Source of the DNA: Chara braunii
Lineage: Eukaryota > Streptophyta > Charophyceae > Charales > Characeae
Length of the DNA: 23,685 nt
NCBI GenBank assembly: GCA_003427395.1
Contig: BFEA01000080.1
Coordinates: 3,580,865 to 3,604,549 of the forward strand
Reading direction: 5' to 3'
Part shown: positions 1-8,418 of the stretch, one piece after another
Position numbering within the stretch: the stretch's first letter is position 1
How the letters are laid out: every line of letters starts with the position of its first letter
Program-made: the position numbers and the translations under genes
Notes under the pieces: generated by a model
Told to the model about the DNA's origin: nothing
Database searches by the model: none
Seen by the model: only the letters and a program-made list of their open reading frames with translations

Positions 1-95
1 AGAGAGAGAAAGAGAGGCAGAGCCAATAGAGAGAGAGAGACGGGAATTGAGACAGAGAGAGATGAGAAAGGGAGATAGAATGAGAGAGAGAACGC
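1..95. repeat. GA-rich microsatellite at the window's left edge
   Basis: The stretch consists of interrupted GAGA runs with almost no pyrimidines. It faces a pure CT run at the other end of the window. The short frames reading through it are composition artefacts. Confidence 0.85.
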
Positions 96-340
96 ACCTT
101 TTCTTTCCTCGATTTACAACTGTTGTCGGAAACAATGGCCCCGGCGGCTTGGTTGATGATCTCAAACCGCAATACGACGACGCGTGTCGCGACGCGCGAA
201 AAAGGGAGGTGTCGACGCGTGAAAGGGCAAAACCGCGAATGGAGACGTGGGAGATTGCGACGCGAAGGAGATGGCGAGGCGAGGGATATGGCGACGAGGG
301 CGAGAGAGAGAAGCGAGGCAAACGGCGGGGGAGACGGCCA

Positions 341-388
341 CGAGATGGCTGTGTCCCTCGGCGACGAGATGGCTGTGTCGCTGGCAAG
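341..388. repeat. 24-bp tandem duplication
   Basis: The word CGAGATGGCTGTGTC begins at 341 and again at 365, giving two 24-bp units with a few differences. It sits in GC-rich DNA with overlapping open frames on both strands (123-608 plus, 162-512 minus). None of these has a recognisable domain, so I do not call a gene here. Confidence 0.6.
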
Positions 389-519
389 GGCGGGTGGTCC
401 GGGCGCGCGACGGGCATTTTCGGCCGTGAGGGTTGGTGACACCTGCGATTGCCTGCTGCTTCGGACGATTGCAATGCCCACCTGCAAATTCGCGGAATGG
501 CGCCACCGTCATTCGAAAG

Positions 520-533
520 GCGGATACATCCGA
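520..533. promoter_or_regulatory. Outlying near-copy of the TCGGATNNATCCGA palindrome
   Basis: The sequence GCGGATACATCCGA differs from the consensus only at its first base. It is the leftmost copy found and lies 2.2 kb upstream of the main cluster. The role as a protein-binding site is inference. Confidence 0.45.
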
Positions 534-551
534 GCGGGGCCCAAGAAACGA

Positions 552-715
552 AAGTGGGCAGGAAAAGCCACGTCGGATGACGCGTTGGTACCGTCGATAT
601 CACGGTAAAATCTGCGTGGGCTCCGATATTCAAAAGTGGGCGGGAAAATTTGCGGCAGATGATGCGTTGAGACCGTCGATAGCACGGTGAAAAAAGGCCA
701 GTCCTCTCGCAATCA
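552..715. repeat. About 82-bp tandem duplication
   Basis: AAGTGGGC begins at 552 and at 634. Both units continue through a GATGACGCGTTG-like word and a CCGTCGATANCACGG word. The units are diverged, so the duplication is old. Confidence 0.6.
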
Positions 716-1220
716 TGGCCCGCCCTCCCGCGACGGTTTCGGACCGTGCGATTTCGTGAGGAGGGTCCGTCAAAAAAGGGACCGCCTGATGTCACAGCCC
801 CCGACGCGGCAGTACCTGCGGCGAGCAGCTGAAGGGCCCCTCAAGCCCCACTCACTGCACTCTCCGTTCTCTTGTCGGGCACCAAACGAATGGGGGTGGC
901 TGTCACACCCGTTCGCTGGTGTCATGTCTTCCGTGTGCTGCCTTTGCGACGCGTTCGCCATCGCTCGAAGTCGCCTGCATCATATCGCAGGCCCCTTGCG
1001 CATCCAGGCCATCGTTCTTCCAGCAATCGTCGATAGCCGGGGGCGCTAACGAAAACGTCACGCGACTGTAGACCTTGCGCGTCGTCCCATTCGCGCTGTG
1101 CGTTCTTGTGTTGGCAGGAGGCGTTTGTCGACTCGCAGGTCAGTAAGAAGCCCATGCCCCCTGCTCGACCCCTTCTTCATTTCGAGCCCCCACCTCTTCC
1201 CATTGCCCTTCCGCTCCTTC
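716..1220. other. No gene recognised; GC-rich unannotated stretch
   Basis: Short open frames exist on both strands (for example 687-1049 plus, starting at GTG, and 922-1155 minus). They are low in recognisable motifs and overlap each other. I see no splice-bounded exon, RNA gene or element boundary. Confidence 0.5.
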
Positions 1221-1850
1221 GACCGTGCAAGTGTTGTTCTCTGCCACCACCTGCTCCGCCAATCACGCGCACACGATCTTGAGCGCACGACGCCCACCGA
1301 TCACAACGAAGGAAGACCCCATGCAGTGACACACGCTGACGTCATCATCTTGCACATTACGTCAGCAACGGGCAATGGCTTGCGGCTTTCATAGACATCG
1401 ACCTCGAGTCTTGGCGTCCTCAACATCGCTTGTTTGCGTCCTCAACATCGCTTGTTGGCGTCCTCACCATCGCTTGTTGGCGTCCTCAACATCGCCCTCT
1501 AGTCTTGGCGCCCTCCGTCGACCGCATCTGACGCGTGGAGAAAGTCGCATCGCCCTCGAGTCTTGGCGTCCTCGACATNGCTTGTTGGNACACTTTCTTG
1601 GACCCTGGCTCGCGGGTCGTCCTCCCCCAGTCTACTTAGGATATCGCAATGCAGTCGGTCGTGCGAGTATTCTTCTACATCATCGCCTCCTCCGTCTATC
1701 ACGCACGAGTCGACATGCGCGCGATCTTCAGTCCACGATGTCCGCAGCTCACAACCATGAAAGTTCCCTTCCTCTGACACACGCTGACGTCACCATCTTG
1801 CGCATGACGTCTGTAATTCGAAATGGTCTGCGGCTTTCCCAGTCTAGATC
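1220..1850. repeat. Diverged direct repeat pair (about 1220-1400 and about 1655-1850)
   Basis: Both arms contain TGACACACGCTGACGTCA (TGACGTCA at 1337-1344 and 1785-1792). In both it is followed by CATCTTGC, a second ACGTC word and a TGCGGCTTTC word. Flanking CCACCNCCTCC-like sequence also matches. The arms are too diverged to be recent. TGACGTCA resembles a bZIP-type site, but it is simply part of the repeated unit and no promoter is evident. Confidence 0.55.
1412..1501. repeat. 22-bp minisatellite, four units
   Basis: GCGTCCTCAACATCGCTTGT-type units start at 1414, 1436, 1458 and 1480, a spacing of exactly 22 bp. A stray related unit occurs near 1567-1588 and contains two ambiguous bases (1579, 1589). 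The reading frame across this block (1375-1878) reflects the repeat and is not a credible gene. Confidence 0.8.
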
Positions 1851-1868
1851 GTCGGATGCCTCCGACGA
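1849..1868. promoter_or_regulatory. Inverted repeat; one-mismatch copy of the palindrome family
   Basis: Perfect 8-bp arms TCGTCGGA and TCCGACGA flank a TGCC loop. The core at 1852-1865 (TCGGATGCCTCCGA) differs from TCGGATNNATCCGA at one position. It precedes the main cluster by about 0.9 kb. Confidence 0.5.
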
Positions 1869-1879
1869 CCGCATCTGAC

Positions 1880-2760
1880 GCGTGGACGAAGTTTCATCTC
1901 CGTTGCTCCCTGGCGTCCTCAAAATCGCGGTATGTGATCACCGCTGCGATAACACATCACCCGTTAGACGTCAACACCTGAGACGTCATCTGAAAAACGC
2001 GTGTCCATCAACTTTAAGATCCCGTCCATCCATCTCCGGTGTTGACGTCTATCGGACGATCTGTTATCGCAGCGCTGATAGCTGGAAGCCTCACGACAAA
2101 CGCGCACCTCCAACAGGAATCGCCCATGTCGCACTCACACCCAACTGTGGCCAAGCCACCCATCCACAACGTTCAGCACAAAGGATACCCATGGCGAATC
2201 CGAAACATCCCAGATTACCTCCGATCCCGCGACATCCTACCGCCAAGTGCCAACTTCAAGCTCGTTTCCGATCGACTCAGTGATTGAACATGTCTATCGT
2301 GGTTGTGGACGACATCAGGATCTTTTTCTTGTTGTCTTGAAAGTTCCTTGTCTCATCACCCACTCTCGCACACGCAGCTAGCAATGAGGAACCGCCACGC
2401 ACTCGGGCGCGAGAGGCCGGACACGCATCGGCAACATTTTGAATATGGAACCAGCGCTCACAAGTTCCATCGCGCCCACAGGAAAACTTCACAGCACCGC
2501 CGCCCGTGCGGCAGCCCGTCCCCTCGCCATGATTCATTTTGGGCGAACTCTGACGTGGACAATCCTCGCGACGTTTGAAGTCTCGAAATCTGAGCTGAAT
2601 GAACGCACAATGACCTCGTGAAACGATCAGCTACCGATCCACGCCGATCACATTTCGATTCCAATTAATCGCAGCCTTGTTTTCCAGAGCAGCTTAGGGA
2701 GGCGTTCTCGGGATTGCAGCGGAAGTGAGAGAGTGTTGTTCGTGCCACTTGTTCCGGATG
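1880..2760. other. No gene recognised
   Basis: Several short overlapping frames occur (1882-2283 plus, 2277-2537 minus, 2303-2578 plus). None contains a recognisable motif. No tandem structure stands out. The stretch separates the minisatellite region from the palindrome-bearing array. Confidence 0.45.
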
Positions 2761-2763
2761 GAG

Positions 2764-4266
2764 TTCGGATTCATCAGATCTCGGGATGAAGGCAATAGTA
2801 GATGTCATTTGCGATGCAAGTGGTTGGATGACTACGCCCCCCTTACATCCGACCTATTGTTTACACACAACGTTCCCCCATCGAGAGTTTTGAGGCGACC
2901 CCCTTTCCATGACAACCCGCCACTCACGACTTCCGCCGGTGTTCTTTGTCTCCCACGAGGGGTTATGCAATTCTCAGGCTGGACGTTTTTTGTTTCACCT
3001 CACTACGGAACGTGTGATGTAGTTCGGATGAATCCGAACCACAACCCTCGGCTCGTGAGAAGTCTCAACGGGAACCGCATCNCTCCGATGTCTCAGTGGA
3101 AGGGACAACGANGGCACAGGGGATCGNTTTCGAAGTAAACATCTCCTGAAATCATGAGTANGATAGCTCCNNATCTGCTTTTGNCTTCGTTTGTANCTCG
3201 GATGAATCCNAACCACAACCACAGACGACTGANGGACGGCAGTCGTGGCTTTTGTCAGTGTTTATTTATTCCACATTGGGTTGTGCAATACTCACACAGG
3301 ACTGGACGTTTTTTGTTTCGCCTCACTACGGAACGTGTGATGAAGTTCGGATGAATCCGAACCACAACCCTCGGCTCGTGGGAAGTCTCAACGGGAACCG
3401 CATCCCTCCGATGTCTCAGTGGAAGGGACAACGACGGCACAGGGGATCGCTTCGAAGTAAACATCTCCAGAAATCATGACTCCGATAGCTCCCCATCTTC
3501 TTTTGCCTTCGTTTGTAGGTCGGATGAATCCGAACCACAACCACAAACGACTGACGGACGGCAGTCGTGGCTTTTGTCAGTGTTTATTTATTCCGCATTG
3601 GGTTGTGCAATACTCACACAGGACTTATAAGTTCGGCGTCACTCCTAAACGTGTGATATAGCTCGGATCAATCCGAACCACATCCCTTACTGCATCGGGA
3701 GTTCCGAGGTGAGTATCACGCCCAGTGACGGGAGGTCTCATCGGGAAAGGAAAACGGCGGCACACGCCACGCATCCTGAATGCAACATACAATAACCGAT
3801 GGTGGGCACTCATGGCATTCGTTGTTTATTTGTCCTTCCGAGAGGCGAAATGTGATTATTTCGAAGGACGTCTGGGTACCGCCTGACTGAAACCGTTTGC
3901 TGTGGTCCGAATAATTAATCCGAACCTCATAGCTCGACGACGATTGAGTCTGATTTGTCTGTCACTCTTGGCTTTTGTCTTTTTGCACATGGGGCAGTAA
4001 GGCAACCATCGCAAAGGACGTGTTGCTTCCTACTGGCTCCGCCTTCGATTCCAGGGGTGTCTCATCCTTCTGCCACATCCCTCCGAGTGAGGCGAGGTCG
4101 CTGGGCGGTGGCTCGGATTAATCCGAGCCACGGATGGTTGCACGACATCCCATTTGATGTCTATCTTTCCTGGGCGGTTGCTCGGATTGATCCGAACCAC
4201 GGATTGGTGGCCATGGATGAGCTTCTGTCTAGGACTTCTGTTGGCTGGTGGCTCTGATTGGTCCGA
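2764..4266. promoter_or_regulatory. Main cluster of TCGGATNNATCCGA palindromes (10 sites)
   Basis: Exact copies are at 3024-3037, 3347-3360, 3520-3533, 3663-3676, 4113-4126 and 4182-4195. A copy with one ambiguous base is at 3198-3211. Near copies are at 2765-2778 (TCGGATTCATCAGA) and 4253-4266 (TCTGATTGGTCCGA), and a rearranged copy is at about 3906-3923. Several extend to 18 bp or more, for example 3022-3039 and 3345-3362. The central dinucleotide varies (GA, CA, TA, TG) while the half-sites do not, as expected for a symmetric dimer-binding site. That function is inference. Confidence 0.7.
2979..3690. repeat. 323-bp tandem repeat, two full copies plus a decayed partial third
   Basis: CTGGACGTTTTTTGTTTC begins at 2979 and at 3302. 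The two units match closely for 323 bp, with ambiguous bases concentrated in the first. A shorter diverged third copy starts near 3620. Each full unit carries two palindromes, about 173 and 149 bp apart. Sequence just upstream of 2979 (GGTTATGCAATTCTCA) matches the unit's end, suggesting an older fourth copy. Frames through the repeat are not considered genes. Confidence 0.8.
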
Positions 4267-4320
4267 ACCTTGGATCCGGGGCGGTGCGGTAGGCTTGGAT
4301 GAGCGTTTGTCTTGCACTTC
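4101..4320. repeat. About 70-bp tandem repeat, three diverged units, one palindrome each
   Basis: The palindrome cores are spaced 69 and 71 bp apart (4113, 4182, 4253). Each is preceded by a TGGGCGGTGGCTC-like word and followed by a CCACGGAT-like word. Units two and three share TGGATGAGC followed by a CACTTCTGTT-like end. The first core extends to a perfect 24-bp palindrome at 4108-4131. The third is decayed. Confidence 0.65.
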
Positions 4321-4772
4321 TGTTCAGCTCGTATTCAGAATGACTGTGGTAGGTAGAGTGTGTGCTTTCATGGCTCTGCGAAAAGTACCTGTCATGTCGA
4401 CTGTGCGAAAACGTCTTCTGTAGATGAGGCGGTGTAATGTGGCTGTACGGCGTCGGTGTGCTGTTCCGTTCGACGAGGGCCGTCCCACTGTTCTGTCCGT
4501 GTCAACGTGCTTTACGGCGTGGGTTTTGATAATTTTTTGAAATCCCGCATCTGCTCTGGAACGGGTCCCTGCGTAGCTTTTAGAAAACACTCAATTGGCT
4601 TGGTGAACTTCTGATTGGTCACCTTCTGTAAGGGCTTTGCAATGCGACGTGGAAAGATCTTCTTTTTGGACGTTTCCGATTGACGGCCTTCTATAAGGGC
4701 TTCGCCGACAAAAAAATGTAGGGAGTTACAGCTAGGTGTGGGCATCATCGGGAAAATTATCGTTCACCGATA
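4321..4772. other. No gene recognised
   Basis: A short internal duplication is visible: CACCTTCTGTAAGGGCTTTGC near 4620 and GCCTTCTATAAGGGCTTCGC near 4685. No palindrome copy and no domain-bearing frame were found here. Confidence 0.4.
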
Positions 4773-5525
4773 TTGTTTACGACCGTCTCCTCTTCCGTAT
4801 GTCTATCCATGTGTTCGTGTTGTGTAGGGAGTTTAATGTCGTCGAGTCCTTCGACAAGCATTGCCATGACACCCGAGAGGCACATGCGCTTAGCGAAACC
4901 CTTTCCACCTTGTGCGAGATCGTTGCGGCATCATGACGGTCAAACGTGGATCGACGACGCACGCGAGGACGACTTCGAGGACGACCCATGGACGACCGTC
5001 ATCCCTTACATGAACCGGCATCTCGACGAATGGAACGAAAATGACTCGAAGGCGATGGAGCGTTCCTGCCCATGGGCAAGCCATTACAAGTTTGCCAACA
5101 TGTTGGAGTTCGGGAGCCTCATTGCACTGCCTGCTGGTGTCCTCCATCGAAAGACCCTGGACGATAAGGGTAAACCGGTCCGCTTCTGTACCAGCTTCAG
5201 ACGTCGCCTTCACTGCGAGTATATCACATCTTCGCCACGAACTTGGGGAAGTTCGCAGAAGCAAGAGTTGGTGGACTGCGGTCGTCATTGTTCATTCTTG
5301 GAACACTACCCACCCCGTTGCCCAGGGACTTCTCCACAAGCTCTGTCGTACTATTGTGTGCGCTTGACGGATGACGGATGTCCTTTCGCCAGAGTGCTTT
5401 ATGTGGCTTCTTCAAGCAAAAGCGGAAAACTTGTGGATGCAGTTGTGCTTGTGTCACGCAATGAGATGGTGCTTCAGGGATCCAGGTTCAAGGCGGTCAT
5501 GTCTCGCCCAGATGTAGATGGGTGA
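4773..5525 (+). CDS. Hypothetical open reading frame, doubtful
   Basis: A frame of about 250 codons opens at a TTG, with several ATG codons downstream. I do not recognise the product. The first 50 residues are Ser/Cys-rich and look non-coding. The middle has an acidic segment (DDAREDDFEDDPWTTV) followed by a Trp- and Asp-containing stretch, and the rest is Cys- and Arg-rich. Competing open frames of 108 codons (5041-5367 plus) and 132 codons (4890-5288 minus) overlap it, which weakens the case. If real, it would be a second gene in the palindrome-bearing region, upstream of and in the same direction as the DUF7869 gene. It may equally be chance or a decayed exon. Confidence 0.2.
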   Translation: MFTTVSSSVCLSMCSCCVGSLMSSSPSTSIAMTPERHMRLAKPFPPCARSLRHHDGQTWIDDAREDDFEDDPWTTVIPYMNRHLDEWNENDSKAMERSCPWASHYKFANMLEFGSLIALPAGVLHRKTLDDKGKPVRFCTSFRRRLHCEYITSSPRTWGSSQKQELVDCGRHCSFLEHYPPRCPGTSPQALSYYCVRLTDDGCPFARVLYVASSSKSGKLVDAVVLVSRNEMVLQGSRFKAVMSRPDVDG

Positions 5526-5900
5526 TCAGACTTGGTGAGAGCAGGTCAGGTAAGAGTTTTTCTGTCATTGTGGCATGATGTGGAAAAGAAAGTGTCTGAA
5601 ATACGTGACTGTATAGGGAATTCCTTAGCACGACGAGGAGGGTTTGTCAGGATGAAATACATGTCAGTGTTTTCGGAGAAGGCAACAGTTGACGAGCCGC
5701 AGATCCATGTGTATGGATCATCTATGAATGCTATGTATGGCTTCCGTTTACGACCTCGTCCGCGAGAACCCCCGTATGTCACAAGATACAGACGTGTGGT
5801 CAGACCTTGTGTTTAAGGAAAAATGAGACTCCCTCATGACGACTGAAGTTGACACCTGCGTTGTTGCATTTGAACTTGCGAAGGTGACGTTCTATAAGTG
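5526..5900. other. No gene recognised
   Basis: A 94-codon frame at 5532-5816 has no recognisable motif. The stretch ends at the palindrome at 5902. Confidence 0.35.
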
Positions 5901-5901
5901 T

Positions 5902-5917
5902 TTCGGATTCATCCGAA
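5902..5917. promoter_or_regulatory. Palindrome copy (16 bp, exact core)
   Basis: TTCGGATTCATCCGAA is a perfect palindrome apart from its TC spacer. Its flanks share no obvious similarity with the copies at 3022-4266. The conserved motif is therefore not just a passenger in a longer repeat here. Confidence 0.65.
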
Positions 5918-6118
5918 TCATCAATCAAATACGTGCGTGTGCATCCAACGTTGAAGGTGATGCGTATAGACTTCCCCAAGGAAGATCCTTGGCCAAACAA
6001 CAACCCGTCGGATTCTGTATGTGCGACTCGATAACTGCAGACCATCGAGTTTATGTTCTTGCACGCCTTCGAAGCAAACGACGCTTCCAAACAGTCCGCC
6101 GCCCTCTAGATCGTCTGG

Positions 6119-6630
6119 TGCTGCCATGAAATGTGGTGCTCGTGTCCGAGGCCCTCTGTGCAACAGCCGCTGCATGGCAGAAAATGACGTGAGCAGCGAC
6201 GGCCGAGACTGTAATCATGCATATCCACCAGAACATCTTGTGTCTCGGATTCATCCGAAGTCGCCGGCTGCACAAGCGTTTTCATTCTCATCCCTGCAAA
6301 AGTCGTCTGTTACCCTGGACACCCGCTGAAAAAAACTCCTCTTTGCGTCAATACGCTTCATATGGGCCGATGATAAGCAGCCGCGCAGAATGCATGGCAC
6401 GTCCCGATTGCGAAATCGTCGGGCCTTTTTCTCGCAACGGCGAAGGCTCGTGATCACCCCCAGCGACGTCGACAATGGTTTTTGGATTGGATGCCATGAA
6501 ATGTGGTGCCATGTCCGTAGCCCTCTGTGCAACAACCGCTGTCAGGCCGAAAGTGACTGAGCAATGCTGGCCGACGCTGCAATCGACCTTGTCCGGCATG
6601 TCATCTTGTGTCTCGGATCCATCCGAAGTT
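6119..6630. repeat. About 140-bp diverged direct repeat pair, each ending in the palindrome
   Basis: The unit at about 6119-6262 and the unit at about 6487-6630 share GCCATGAAATGTGGTGC, CCCTCTGTGCAAC, GCCGAAA-like and CATCTTGTGTCTCGGAT words. The palindrome cores are at 6245-6258 (spacer TC) and 6613-6626 (spacer CC). Both are exact although the rest of the unit has diverged noticeably. Confidence 0.65.
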
Positions 6631-6719
6631 TGGGGTCTCTGGAGCTTATTTCTTCTCGTCACCGAACGTTCAGCACCTGCACAAAACACAAAAAAACTTC
6701 CCGATTGGAACATCGCGGG

Positions 6720-7730
6720 GTCATCGAGTTGTCGACTCCCACATGATGATTACCATGAACAGCGGCATGATGGCAGGTTCGCCTCTCCGATGTGGGTCTA
6801 ACGGTGGATTGCGTCAAATCTGCTCTCAAAGATCCACACCGGAGAGGGGGGCCAGCAATCGACCACTGCTTGCTTGTAAAATATCATATGATGTGTCAAT
6901 ACAACCGACATTCAGAACTGGTCGGTGAGCATGTGGTGCTACGCCAAAAAGTTCGTCATGCGGCCTCAATATTCCCCCGCGATTGCTCATTTTGGGGTTC
7001 TCGCGTCATAGACTCCCTTATGATGACTACAGTTAACAGTGGCGGGGTAGCAGGTCCTCTTCTCCGATATGGATCTTACGGCGGAGTGCGAAACTCTGCT
7101 CTCAAAGATCCACACCGAGAAAGGGGGCCAGCTATCAACCACTGCTTGCTTGTAAAACATCATATGATGTGTCGACACAACCGACATTCAGAACTGGACG
7201 GTGAGCATCTGGTGCTACGCCGGAAAGTTCGTCATGCGGCCGCGATATTCCCCCGCAATTGCTCATTTTCGGGTTTTCGCGTCATAGACTCCCTTATGAT
7301 GACTACACTTAACAGCGGCAGGGTAGCAGGTCCCCTTCTCCGATATGGATCTCACGGTGGAGTGCGAAACTCTGCTCTCAAAGATCCGGACCGGGAAAGG
7401 GGCCAGCTATCAACCACTGCTTGCTTGTAAAACATCATATGATGTGTCGATACAACCGACATTCAGAACTGGTCGGTGAGCATCTGGTGCTACGCCAAAA
7501 AGTTCGTCATGCGGACGCGATATTCCTCCGCAATTGCTCATTTTTTGGTTCCCGCGTCATAGACTCCCTTATGATGACTAAAGTTAATAGCGGCAGGGTA
7601 GCAGGTCCCCTTCTCCGATATGGATCTCACGGTGGAGTGCGAAACTCTGCTCTCAAAGATCGACACCGGGAAAGGGGGCCAGCTATCAACCACTGCTTGG
7701 TGAGCATCTGGTGCTACGCCAACAATTTCC
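6720..7730. repeat. 276-bp tandem array, four copies (first diverged, last internally deleted)
   Basis: Units start at about 6720, 7005, 7281 and 7556, giving periods of 276 and 275 bp for the well-matched copies. The last lacks roughly 60 bp in its middle (junction near 7698) and fades after about 7730. Copies two and three contain a perfect 14-bp palindrome ACATCATATGATGT (7157-7170, 7432-7445), and copy one a near version at 6881-6894. The TCGGATNNATCCGA motif is absent from this block. Because 276 is divisible by three, frames stay open across units (6792-7430 and 7421-7843). A one-base change in copy three breaks the phase, and I do not call a gene. Confidence 0.85.
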
Positions 7731-7943
7731 GAACAAGACCGCGAGGTTCCCTAAGAGTGTTTTTGCCACCCCACAGCACAGACCGCCGACGGTTTGGCAC
7801 TGCGGGAAGGTTGTCAATTTCTTACGACGCGGAAGACTCGTGATCACTTCCGTCGTCTGTATGCTTGCTGATGGTGCTCGGCATTGCATACTTGACGCAC
7901 TGGTGGTGTATGCTGCAATTGTCTAAATTTGGATTTAAGTGTC

Positions 7944-7957
7944 TCGGATGCATCCGA
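7944..7957. promoter_or_regulatory. Palindrome copy, fully self-complementary
   Basis: TCGGATGCATCCGA is an exact, loop-free 14-bp palindrome (spacer GC). It lies 66 bp before the next copy. Confidence 0.65.
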
Positions 7958-7984
7958 TATAAGAACCTGCGACGATGCGGACTT

Positions 7985-8275
7985 GCCAATATTTACCTGC
8001 ATCGTTGTATCGGATTTATCCGAGTCTAAAATCAGTTACATATTTGCGCACCCGCAATTTATACAGCATGTCTGGTCGGTGACGGGCAAGGCTTGTAGTC
8101 CGGTTCAAGGCTGGCTGTGCACCTCTAATGTCAAGTCCGATATTTGCCTGAGTCGTTGCGTCGGATTCATCCGAATCTAAAGTATGTTACATACTTGCGG
8201 GACGCCATTTCTACGCCATACATGTGAAATCGGTGAGGGTCAAGGCTTGTCGTCCGGTTCAAGGCAGGCTATGCA
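7985..8275. repeat. 151-bp direct duplication, each unit with a palindrome, running into the DUF7869 frame
   Basis: The two units are offset by 151 bp, measured between the palindrome cores at 8010-8023 and 8161-8174. They share a TCTAAA-GTTACATA word after the core. Further on they share GGCAAGGCTTGTAGTCCGG-like and GGTTCAAGGC words. The second unit extends to about 8275, past the first in-frame GTG of the long reading frame (8224). The earliest codons of that frame are therefore repeat-derived. Confidence 0.75.
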
Positions 8276-8418
8276 TTGTTTTCTTGTTTCGTTGCGCTGC
8301 TATAGTGCTCCCCAACTGGCGGACGCATCTCTGTCGCTTTATCATTGCCAAAGTCCAACAAGTGTCTCGGCTGCGATTTCGGTCAACGTCTGTTGCTCTG
8401 CTCGCAGGGAAAAGTGGA

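Noticed and set aside
123-608. Arg-rich 161-codon frame with an opposing 116-codon frame
   Set aside because: GC-rich, GA-rich DNA keeps several frames open on both strands; there is no domain or splice structure.
1375-1878. 167-codon plus-strand frame
   Set aside because: It spans a 22-bp minisatellite and a diverged direct repeat, contains ambiguous bases and has no motif.
3022-4266. CRISPR-like array of short repeats
   Set aside because: The palindromes are 14-24 bp at irregular spacing inside longer diverged tandem repeats in a eukaryotic context; there are no cas genes.
6792-7430. 212-codon frame as a repeat protein gene
   Set aside because: It is open because the 276-bp unit is a multiple of three. 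The phase breaks in the third unit and no start, signal or domain is recognisable.
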